Assembly (NCBI GenBank): GCA_002499015.1
Contig: DAJY01000118.1
Coordinates: 1-18,099, forward strand
DNA: 18,099 bases
DNA from: Euryarchaeota archaeon UBA242
GTDB taxonomy: Archaea; Thermoplasmatota; Poseidoniia; Poseidoniales; Poseidoniaceae
Direction: 5' to 3'
In this document: one piece after another, positions 7,112 through 13,813 of the stretch
Layout of the letters: the number at the start of each line of letters is the position of its first letter
Numbering within the stretch: position 1 is the stretch's first letter
Made by a program: the position numbers and the translations under genes
Notes under the pieces: model-generated
The model's database searches: none
What the model was told of the DNA's origin: nothing
What the model saw: the letters and a program-made list of their open reading frames with translations, nothing else

Positions 7112-8227
7112 ATGGAAATACGGCATGATAAACACTCTGCGGTAAAGCCCGGCAATCCTGGGTCTGCATTGTTTCCATCATCTCCTCTTGGAGAATCGAT
7201 AGAAGGTATTCCAACCGGCAGAGAAGTTGCATGGGAGCCACTTGTTGATTACCGCAGAAACGGTGTTTCTGAAACTACTATACACGGTGCGGTTGCATGG
7301 GCGCATGGTGATGAAGTAATCCATTCCTTCGGAGGCAATGTACTGTGTTATGGACGTTCTATGATGAAGCCATTTATGCTCAAAGCATTCACAGAAGAAT
7401 TAGAGGATTGTAGTTGGGAACAAAAGGCGATATCAGTTGCTTCACACAATGGTGATACCGAACATGTCGCTGCCGCTCAATCGCTACTCAGTGAGTCTGA
7501 ATGGCCATTGATGCTAACTCCATTAGACGTACCGCTAATCCAATTCGGACGTCAAGTAAGAAGGCCACGGCGTTGGTTTCACACCTGCTCGGGTGAACAT
7601 TCAGCGATATTGCATGGTTGCCGCAAAAAAGGATGGAATAGAGCCGGATATACTCTACCTGGACATGAAGTGTTCACAGCCTATATGGCAGAATTAAGAA
7701 AATATCTCGGCCAAGATTGGCAACCACTTCGTATTGCAAAGGATGGATGTGGCTTGCCTACAGTTTCCAATACTGTCTCTGAATTAGCACAAATTTACGC
7801 AGGTCTTGTTCGTGATAAAGATGAAGATTGGATCTGGGAAGCGATGATTAGACATCCTGATTTAGTTGGAGGATTCAATCGTTTAGATTCAACTGTACTG
7901 AAGGCTGGGGCTGGAAAGGTAATCGCCAAAGAAGGTGCAGATGGGTTACTTGGTTTGGCGATTGAACACCCCGATTACCCGAAAGGTCTCGGTATTGTAA
8001 TCAAAATCGCCCACGGCTGGAATTCACAAGCAACATGGTATATTGCAAGGGCTGTATTAGGAGTACTTGGAATTGATTTGAGAAACCCATATCCATTACA
8101 CCGCCAGAAAGCATTTGTTGTCCCAGGTATCGTTCCAGAGAAATATTTAGAAATTCTGAGTTCACTTCCAACTTGGGATGAATGGGATCCTGATGGTGAC
8201 CGTTGGTTGTACAATGTGGAGGTCTGA
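7112..8227 (+). CDS. Asparaginase II-family (PF06089-type) amidohydrolase with altered metal-ligand residue
   Basis: The 371-residue protein has the signatures of the family that includes Rhizobium etli ReAV: the Ser-x-x-Lys pair (Ser83-Lys86 in GRSMMKPF), the SHNGDTEH motif, TCSGEHSAIL (Cys159) and KDGCGLPT (Cys213). The two Cys are 54 residues apart, as between the ReAV zinc ligands Cys135 and Cys189. The family's CSGKH Lys, the third ligand in ReAV, is Glu162 here. This suggests altered metal binding or specificity, so L-asparagine need not be the substrate. The first about 35 residues look like an extension rich in Pro, Gly and Ser. I chose the ATG at 7112, with GGAGTGA eight bases upstream, over the GTG at 7103. 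It lies between the monooxygenase and the dehydrogenase, with 5 and 2 intervening bases, so it is certainly co-transcribed. Context suggests hydrolysis of an amide linked to aromatic catabolism; that is inference. Confidence 0.85.
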   Translation: MEIRHDKHSAVKPGNPGSALFPSSPLGESIEGIPTGREVAWEPLVDYRRNGVSETTIHGAVAWAHGDEVIHSFGGNVLCYGRSMMKPFMLKAFTEELEDCSWEQKAISVASHNGDTEHVAAAQSLLSESEWPLMLTPLDVPLIQFGRQVRRPRRWFHTCSGEHSAILHGCRKKGWNRAGYTLPGHEVFTAYMAELRKYLGQDWQPLRIAKDGCGLPTVSNTVSELAQIYAGLVRDKDEDWIWEAMIRHPDLVGGFNRLDSTVLKAGAGKVIAKEGADGLLGLAIEHPDYPKGLGIVIKIAHGWNSQATWYIARAVLGVLGIDLRNPYPLHRQKAFVVPGIVPEKYLEILSSLPTWDEWDPDGDRWLYNVEV

Positions 8228-8229
8228 AA

Positions 8230-9672
8230 ATGATTATCAGCAATTTCATCGATGGAAAATTCACCGCACCGATAGAGGAGCGTATGATGGATAATTTCAA
8301 TCCAGCCGATGGAACCCATCTCGCTACGATTCCTAGAGCGTCTGCTGCTGATGTTGATGCAGCAGTATTATCTGCAAACAAAGCCCTACCACAGTGGTCT
8401 GCACTAACCATCCTTGAAAGAGCGGATTGGTTAGATAAAATCGCAGATGCATTAGAGGACATAAAGGAAGAAATAGCACAAACTGAATCACTGGATACAG
8501 GTAAGCCAATTTCACTTGCTCGTTCTACTGATGCAACTCGTTCAATAAGCAATTTTCGTTTCTTCGCAGAATTTGCAAGAAGCCAAAAACCTCTAGTGTT
8601 TGAAATGTCAGATGCTACAAATTATGTTCACACTTCACCGCTCGGAATAGTTGGACTAATCACCCCTTGGAATCTTCCATTATATCTTCTAACATGGAAA
8701 GTTGCACCAGCATTACTCATGGGTAATTGCATAATTGCAAAACCATCTGAAATAACACCACTAACCGCCAATTTGCTAGCCCGTACAATGCAAAGATTAC
8801 AACTTCCAGATGGTGTTTTCAATCTCGTTCATGGCCTAGGTCCGGAGGTTGGACAAGCCATTCTTGAGCATCCCGCTATCGGCGGCATATCCTTCACTGG
8901 AGGTACATCTACAGGACGTATTGTTGCGAGAACAGCAGCCCCTTTATTCAAGAAGTTATCATTGGAATTAGGTGGCAAAAATGCAACCATTATTCTTGAT
9001 GATGCCAATCTTGAAACTGCGGTTGCAGGTGCGGTTAGAGCAGCATTTACCAATTCTGGACAAGTTTGTTTGTGTGGTTCAAGAATCTTAATTCACCAAT
9101 CAATATATGACGACTTTTGTAAACTATTTGTTGAACAAGTCGATGCTATGGTCGTAGGTGATCCAAGCGATGAATCAACACAGATGGGTTCAGTTATCTC
9201 AATGGAACACCTACTGAAAATTGAATCATACATTGATTTAGCCATTGAAGAAGGTGGAGTAATTCTCAGTGGTGGAAGCCGTGCTATGACTGGACCAGTA
9301 GGACCAAATCCAGCAGGGGCATATATCAGGCCAACCGTTATTGGAGGACTTAGTCATCTGTCAAGAACTTCTACTGAAGAGATATTTGGCCCTGTTGTAA
9401 CCCTTCATTCCTTTGCAACAGATGATGAAGCGATTGAGATGGCTAACTGTACTGAATACGGATTAGCAGGTTCTATCTGGACTGAAGATATTGAAAGAGG
9501 TAGGCGATTAGCCGAGCGAGTCGATAGCGGGATAGTCTGGGTCAATACATGGCTACACAGAGATTTACGCACTCCATTTGGTGGAGTTAAGAATTCTGGA
9601 GTCGGTAGAGAGGGCGGACGTTGGTCACTTTCATTCTTTTCAGAGATGACCAATGTCTGTGTTAAACGCTGA
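8230..9672 (+). CDS. amnC: Aldehyde dehydrogenase, 2-aminomuconic/2-hydroxymuconic semialdehyde dehydrogenase type
   Basis: This 480-residue NAD(P)-dependent ALDH has Asn148 in TPWNLP, the general base Glu246 in LELGGK, the nucleophile Cys280 in GQVCLCGSR, and the cofactor loop SFTGGTSTGR. The CLCGSR sequence after the nucleophile and the RTPFGGVKNSGVGREGG end are typical of the ALDH8A1/AmnC/HMSD group, which oxidises 2-aminomuconate or 2-hydroxymuconate semialdehyde to the dicarboxylate. Arg447 (RTPFGG), and possibly Arg104, match by eye the two Arg that bind the substrate carboxylate in characterised AMSDH. The start at 8230 is supported by GGAGGT eight bases upstream; an in-frame ATG at 8203 lies inside the amidase gene. 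As last gene of the operon it supplies the step after AmnA/AmnB ring cleavage. The gene symbol is by similarity and context; a betaine-aldehyde-like substrate cannot be fully excluded. Confidence 0.88.
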   Translation: MIISNFIDGKFTAPIEERMMDNFNPADGTHLATIPRASAADVDAAVLSANKALPQWSALTILERADWLDKIADALEDIKEEIAQTESLDTGKPISLARSTDATRSISNFRFFAEFARSQKPLVFEMSDATNYVHTSPLGIVGLITPWNLPLYLLTWKVAPALLMGNCIIAKPSEITPLTANLLARTMQRLQLPDGVFNLVHGLGPEVGQAILEHPAIGGISFTGGTSTGRIVARTAAPLFKKLSLELGGKNATIILDDANLETAVAGAVRAAFTNSGQVCLCGSRILIHQSIYDDFCKLFVEQVDAMVVGDPSDESTQMGSVISMEHLLKIESYIDLAIEEGGVILSGGSRAMTGPVGPNPAGAYIRPTVIGGLSHLSRTSTEEIFGPVVTLHSFATDDEAIEMANCTEYGLAGSIWTEDIERGRRLAERVDSGIVWVNTWLHRDLRTPFGGVKNSGVGREGGRWSLSFFSEMTNVCVKR

Positions 9673-9678
9673 ATATCT

Positions 9679-10521
9679 CTACTGTTTTTTAGCATTTGGA
9701 TTGACTTGAATATCTGCCAATGCATTTATTCTAATTCTAACTTGAGCTGGTGTAGGTAAGTTTTGTTGAAGGAATGCGTGCAAACAATCTGAAAGATGTA
9801 TCATTGCAGAATCATAATCTTCATTGATTTCACAAAGGTCAGCCAATCCCCAATAAGCAACTAATTGGCCAGATAAATCTCCTAATCGTTTTGCTATTTC
9901 CAAGGATTCTGTGTACAAATCTCGGGCAGAATCAAAATGTCCGATAGTTGCTTGACTATGAGCCAAATCAGACATCGCTTCAATTTGCCCATCTTCATCG
10001 TTATCACGCATTAAGATCTCAACTCTTCTTGTTCCTAGGGCTATAGCGGTATCGGAATCCTGTTGTTTCTTAGCAATCGCTTCCAATACCGCGAGTCCGT
10101 ATACAATCCCTTTAGAATCTTCTATCTTTTCTCTAATGCGAAGTGATCGTGCTGCACTCGCTTTCGCTTCATCAAGGTCATCCGCAGCGAGTTGTAATAA
10201 TGCTACATGATGAAGAATTGCTGCTGCTAATTTTTGTGCTTCTGTTATCTTTTCAGATTCAACTGCCAGTTCATAGAAAGAGTCTACTGAGGCATTGATA
10301 TGCTTAAGTGACTCGAATTTTGCCCATCCCGATTCAACTTCATTAGCGGCTACTTCAGCAGCATGGGCAAGTAATTTTTCAGCTAATTCATTATCTTCAA
10401 GTTCTATTGCAAGGGGAATTAATCGAAGTGCTAACGGTGTGTTAATATCACTCATTGCACCTCCGGAAGTGAGCATCTCAAGAATCATCTTGGCTCTTTC
10501 AGGGCTGACTGAACTTTCCAT
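9679..10521 (-). CDS. TPR-repeat protein of unknown function
   Basis: The protein has 280 residues and is entirely helical in character. Four repeats with an exact period of about 40 residues lie near 98-133, 138-173, 178-213 and 218-253. They show the TPR pattern of small residues and hydrophobics (for example LAHSQATIGHFDSARDLYTE and LADLCEINEDYDSAMIHLSD). The 40-residue spacing is that of MalT/TPR_12-type repeats rather than the 34-residue classic form. Such repeats bind other proteins or peptides. No catalytic domain, signal peptide or membrane segment is seen. The start at 10521 is supported by GAGGTGA six bases upstream. It follows the SDR gene on the same strand after 38 bases, so they are probably co-transcribed. 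The 3' end converges on the ALDH gene with a 6-base gap. Confidence 0.8.
   Translation of the reverse strand: MESSVSPERAKMILEMLTSGGAMSDINTPLALRLIPLAIELEDNELAEKLLAHAAEVAANEVESGWAKFESLKHINASVDSFYELAVESEKITEAQKLAAAILHHVALLQLAADDLDEAKASAARSLRIREKIEDSKGIVYGLAVLEAIAKKQQDSDTAIALGTRRVEILMRDNDEDGQIEAMSDLAHSQATIGHFDSARDLYTESLEIAKRLGDLSGQLVAYWGLADLCEINEDYDSAMIHLSDCLHAFLQQNLPTPAQVRIRINALADIQVNPNAKKQ
9685..9690 (+). terminator. Oligo-T tract after the monooxygenase-amidase-ALDH operon
   Basis: Six T residues on the plus strand lie 12 bases after the ALDH stop, inside the last codons of the convergent TPR gene. Archaeal RNA polymerase terminates at such U-rich stretches without needing a hairpin. The assignment is by position only. 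Confidence 0.35.
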
Positions 10522-10559
10522 GTCTTCACCTCATCCGCTCTTGTTTTTGAAGTCGTGCA

Positions 10560-11375
10560 TCAGATTGAACGCAATCTTCCTCCATCAACTGCCAAAGAGA
10601 CTCCACGTATACCGCTAGAAGCAGGCATTGCCAGGAATGCGATTGCGGATGCAGTTTCCAGAGGGTCTATCAGGCGTCCAATTGGTACTTCAACCATCCA
10701 ACCCTGTTGAATCTCTTCAACGCTCTTACCAGTTTTTTCGTTGATAGATGCTGCGAGAGAACCAAGTCTTTCCGTATCCGTGAATCCTGGTAAAACATTG
10801 TTGATTGTTATACAAGCAGGCAATTCTCTTGACAGTGTTTTTGACCATGAAGCCATTGCACCGCGTAAGGTATTGGACAATCCTAAATTTGGGATTGGTT
10901 CTTTTACCGAAGTAGAAATTATTTGAATAATTCTTCCATAACCCTCAGCTTCCATACCAGCAACGACTGCCTGAACCATTGTATGTGATGCATGAAGGTG
11001 GCGTTTGAAAGGCCCTTCTAAATCGGCCAAATCAACTCCAATAAGAGGTCCACCTTTCGGACCGGCTGCATTATTGATTAGGATATGAACCGCTCCCTTT
11101 TCAGATATCAGTGCCTCAACAGCAGGTCTAATCGCTTGTGTATTTTCAAGGTCTAGCGAGAGCGAGGAATGAGAACCATTTCCTAGTGTTGAAAGTTCAA
11201 CACATAATTCATTCAAAGCCTCTGTGTTTCGAGCACAGACCGTTACACTAGCCCCTGCTTTTGCCAGAATCTTCGCAGTAGCAGCACCAATTCCTTTGCT
11301 TGCTCCACACACTAAAGCATGTTTTCCTCTAAGAGCAGAATTGGAGTACGGATAATCGTCGCCTAGAAGGTCCAT
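10560..11375 (-). CDS. SDR-family oxidoreductase-like protein lacking the canonical Tyr-x-x-x-Lys
   Basis: The 271-residue protein has the Rossmann dinucleotide motif CGASKGIG (23-30), an Arg at 49 in CARN suggesting NADP preference, NNAAG at 101-105 and the Ser region IISTS (152-156). Where the catalytic YxxxK should follow 13 residues after Ser154, it reads LSNTLR (166-171), so Tyr is replaced by Ser/Asn and Lys by Arg. A subgroup of FabG-like SDRs with an LSNxLR motif exists, so this is an inherited feature, not a sequencing error. It may bind NADP(H) and act by another mechanism, or not be an oxidoreductase. The C-terminal SLAVDGGRL matches the family. It starts at the ATG at 11375, about 44 bases after a TATA-like stretch, with no Shine-Dalgarno. 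Its substrate is unknown. Confidence 0.85.
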   Translation of the reverse strand: MDLLGDDYPYSNSALRGKHALVCGASKGIGAATAKILAKAGASVTVCARNTEALNELCVELSTLGNGSHSSLSLDLENTQAIRPAVEALISEKGAVHILINNAAGPKGGPLIGVDLADLEGPFKRHLHASHTMVQAVVAGMEAEGYGRIIQIISTSVKEPIPNLGLSNTLRGAMASWSKTLSRELPACITINNVLPGFTDTERLGSLAASINEKTGKSVEEIQQGWMVEVPIGRLIDPLETASAIAFLAMPASSGIRGVSLAVDGGRLRSI

Positions 11376-11436
11376 GCGTCATGCCACGCGGCATTGCATG
11401 ATAGGCATTTCCTTAGAGAATATTTTTAAAAACGAC
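11376..11436 (-). promoter_or_regulatory. Promoter of the SDR-TPR pair, with a small hairpin, overlapping a terminator-like T run
   Basis: Reading the minus strand, the hydrolase stop is followed by GTTTTTAAAAATATTC (about 11418-11433). The T run could end the upstream transcript and the AT box could be a TATA element about 44 bases before the SDR ATG. At 11381-11394 the inverted repeat ATGCC-ACGC-GGCAT would form a 5-bp hairpin in the short leader, just before the start codon. Confidence 0.45.
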
Positions 11437-12183
11437 TCAGAGCCAATCTGTAATTGCATTAAGTTGCACAAGCCAATCATCACTTGCAATATCAATAATT
11501 GAAAAGTGATCACCTGGCAACCATAATTCATTGACTTCATCATCGCGCTGCTTCATCATTTTAGCATAAGCCTCAGATTGACTTATTGGCACTTCAGTAT
11601 CTTCAGAACCATGAATTAGAAGAATCGGGCAATCAGCAGGATTAGTGAGCGGATTTAATTGATTCCAAAGAGTTGGATTCTCTTGAGGAGAGCATCCAAT
11701 CCATTTTCTTACAGCATCCCCCTCATCAGAGAGTTCACTTTGATCTGCTGCTATTAGGTCGGTAATCGGCGCCTGAGCAATGGCCAACCAGGGTTTACGT
11801 TCAGCCTTTGCTGCCAATAATAGGGCGAGATGTCCACCAGCGGAATGACCCATGACCATCGACCTTTGGACATCTATACCCGGTAATAGGGCAAGTTGGC
11901 CCCATGCTCGCAGAACATCGGATAAAGTATCCATCCAGACGCCTTCATCGCCTTCCTTCCAGCGCTTGAATTCAATATTCCAAGCCGCAATACCCGCTTC
12001 TGCGAGGTCCTCGGCGATAGGTTTCATCAATTCAGAAGTGAATTGTTCTTTCCAAAAACCACCATGGATTAGCATAACACATGGAATATTACCTGCCTTT
12101 TGGTATGGCGATTCATCTTCGGGCATGTACAAATCAGCATACTGCCATGGTTCCGCACCCCATTGCATTCTGTCACAGGCCAT
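11437..12183 (-). CDS. Alpha/beta hydrolase, kynurenine formamidase-like / BD-FAE family esterase
   Basis: The 248-residue protein has a full catalytic triad: Ser114 in GHSAGGH, Asp195 in HGSEDTEVP and His226 in GDHFSI, and the oxyanion motif HGGFW at 40-44. HGG(Y/F/A)W with GHSAG(G/A) is characteristic of the arylformamidase/carboxylesterase branch, in which kynurenine formamidase hydrolyses N-formylkynurenine. Related esterases share these motifs, so the substrate is not proven. There is no signal peptide; it is cytoplasmic. I chose the ATG at 12183. A longer in-frame reading to 12288 overlaps the end of aspS and has no family similarity; an ATG at 12168 is also possible. It lies 52 bases after aspS on the same strand. 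Its proximity to aminophenol-cleavage genes makes a role in tryptophan or kynurenine breakdown worth considering, but no kynureninase or tryptophan dioxygenase is visible. Confidence 0.85.
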   Translation of the reverse strand: MACDRMQWGAEPWQYADLYMPEDESPYQKAGNIPCVMLIHGGFWKEQFTSELMKPIAEDLAEAGIAAWNIEFKRWKEGDEGVWMDTLSDVLRAWGQLALLPGIDVQRSMVMGHSAGGHLALLLAAKAERKPWLAIAQAPITDLIAADQSELSDEGDAVRKWIGCSPQENPTLWNQLNPLTNPADCPILLIHGSEDTEVPISQSEAYAKMMKQRDDEVNELWLPGDHFSIIDIASDDWLVQLNAITDWL

Positions 12184-12235
12184 GTTACTGCGAGGGGCTT
12201 TAGATAGCCGTTGTTTTCGGTCACTTGTTCTGAAT

Positions 12236-13642
12236 TCAAGGACAAATTCGCTTTCTATCGCGAGGGAACAAAACAGTTTCACGAACATTCTTAGCTCCAG
12301 TCAATTTCATTAGAATCCTTTCAACACCAAGTCCCCAACCAGCGTGTGGTGGTATTCCGTGACGGAATCCAGCAACATAGAATTCAAATTCTTCAGGGTC
12401 TAAATCCATATCCTTTAGGTTCTCGATAAGAACATCAATACGATGTTCACGCTGACCTCCAGAAGTTAATTCGTCCCTTCCAAAGTTTAGGTCAAATCCT
12501 CGACTTAACTGGCGGTCAGTGCTACCCATCTCTCCTTCGATATGATGGATGTAAAACGGTTTTAGTTCCATAGGCCACTGAGGCAAGAAATAGAATTGAG
12601 GTAACTCTACAGCGAGTAAATCCGAATTTTCAGCATCGATGTCATCGCCCCATTCTATCTTTCCACCTTTCTCTTTGATAATTCTAATAGCATCACAATA
12701 TGATACACGAGGGAATGGTAGTTCGGGTACGATTAATTCGATTGGTTCTTCATCTTGAGTTGCTCGGAATTGATTGATTGTAGCAATGTGGGCTAGACAT
12801 TCTTCATCCTCTGAAATGGATTGCCAAATGTGGTGGATCATTCTTTCTAAAATACCCATTACATCTTCATCGTTAGCCCAAGAACACTCAATATCAAATG
12901 AAATAAATTCATTCAAGTGGCGATATGTGTCATGCTTTTCTGCTCTAAATGCTGGACCAATTTCGTAAATACGCTCAAGGCCGCCGGACATACACAATTG
13001 TTTGAATAATTGTGGAGATTGGTTCAGGTAGGCAGGGGTATCGAAATAGGTCATAGGAAACAAATCAGTGCCACCCTCGGTAGCGGTAGCAACTATTTTT
13101 GGAGTATGTGTTTCAATAAATCCTTCACTATTCAATTTGTCACGACCATACTGTAGGACCTTTCCACGGAGACGGAACATTGCATTGACATGTGTGCGAC
13201 GAAGATCTAAGAATCGGTTGTCGAGTCTTGTGTCCAGTTCTACATGGACTGTATCTGTAACTCCCAATGGAAGTGGTGCTTCTGCACGTGCAATTAGATT
13301 GACAGAAGTTGCTACGACTTCGTATGCTGGAGGTGGCGTAGGCTCTCCCTCCTTCGCCTTTGGTGGGCGCTTCTCAGAAACGATACCAGTGAATTGCAGA
13401 GTTGATTCACGGGTCATTCGCTGTACTAGATCTAGCGCTTCTTCACCGATATTATCTTGTTTCAAGAATACTTGTGTTTTACCAGTCCCATCTCTTAAGT
13501 CAACAAAACAAATCGCACCTTTGCCGCGATTCGCTTCCATAAAGCCTGCAATCGTTACTTCACTATCAACAAGTTCGGCACCTTTGCTCTGAATTTCGCC
13601 TAGAGTATGGGTTCGATATGCGGTTGGCACATAGTGGCTCAT
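12236..13642 (-). CDS. aspS: Aspartyl-tRNA synthetase, archaeal/eukaryal type
   Basis: This class II synthetase charges tRNA-Asp. Its 468 residues are slightly longer than typical archaeal AspRS (about 430-440) and it lacks the bacterial GAD insertion. The OB-fold anticodon-binding domain is N-terminal (1-about 115), with a Pro/Lys/Glu-rich loop near 88-105. Motif 1 is in RFLDLRR, motif 2 in FRAEKHDTYRHLNEF, and motif 3 in GWGLGVERI; HTPKIVATATEGG and QSPQLFKQ are typical active-site segments. In the anticodon-binding domain the position of Thermococcus AspRS Trp26, which helps discriminate tRNA-Asp from tRNA-Asn, appears to be Glu36, while Lys85 aligns with Lys97. Whether it also charges tRNA-Asn is open. 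The start at 13642 has no proper Shine-Dalgarno. Confidence 0.96.
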   Translation of the reverse strand: MSHYVPTAYRTHTLGEIQSKGAELVDSEVTIAGFMEANRGKGAICFVDLRDGTGKTQVFLKQDNIGEEALDLVQRMTRESTLQFTGIVSEKRPPKAKEGEPTPPPAYEVVATSVNLIARAEAPLPLGVTDTVHVELDTRLDNRFLDLRRTHVNAMFRLRGKVLQYGRDKLNSEGFIETHTPKIVATATEGGTDLFPMTYFDTPAYLNQSPQLFKQLCMSGGLERIYEIGPAFRAEKHDTYRHLNEFISFDIECSWANDEDVMGILERMIHHIWQSISEDEECLAHIATINQFRATQDEEPIELIVPELPFPRVSYCDAIRIIKEKGGKIEWGDDIDAENSDLLAVELPQFYFLPQWPMELKPFYIHHIEGEMGSTDRQLSRGFDLNFGRDELTSGGQREHRIDVLIENLKDMDLDPEEFEFYVAGFRHGIPPHAGWGLGVERILMKLTGAKNVRETVLFPRDRKRICP

Positions 13643-13813
13643 GGTTATGTGGGGAGGTCTACCTCACATCAAAACATCGGTTCAGCAATTGGCGTAATTA
13701 AGCGTATATTGATTATTCGTTGAATGAATTAATTACAAAACTATTACCTTTGAGAATATTATTCACCCATAATAGGCGTATTATTCATAAATGATTGACT
13801 TGAGGGGCGATAT
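13643..13813. promoter_or_regulatory. Divergent aspS/metK promoter region with several palindromes
   Basis: On the aspS side, a minus-strand TATA candidate AATATACG (13703-13710) and a palindrome GAGGT-CT-ACCTC (13654-13665) precede the ATG. On the metK side lie the palindrome GAATA-T-TATTC (13754-13764), the inverted repeat ATAATA-GGCG-TATTAT (13769-13784), and a 9-bp direct repeat TATTATTCA at 13757-13765 and 13779-13787. The direct repeats start 22 bases apart, about two helical turns. They may be TATA/BRE elements, regulator sites or both. GAGGGG at 13802-13807 is the metK ribosome-binding site. Confidence 0.5.

Noticed and set aside
1994..9672. A Rut-type pyrimidine degradation operon
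   Set aside because: The LLM and RidA parts recall RutA and RutC, but the extradiol dioxygenase pair and the muconic-semialdehyde-type ALDH have no place in that pathway, and RutB, RutD and RutF homologues are not seen.
12184..12288. 35-residue N-terminal extension of the alpha/beta hydrolase
   Set aside because: It overlaps the end of aspS and does not align with hydrolases; the ATG at 12183 fits better.
13068..13592. 174-residue plus-strand open frame
   Set aside because: It lies wholly antisense to aspS, whose coding identity is certain; the composition is that of a reverse-frame shadow.
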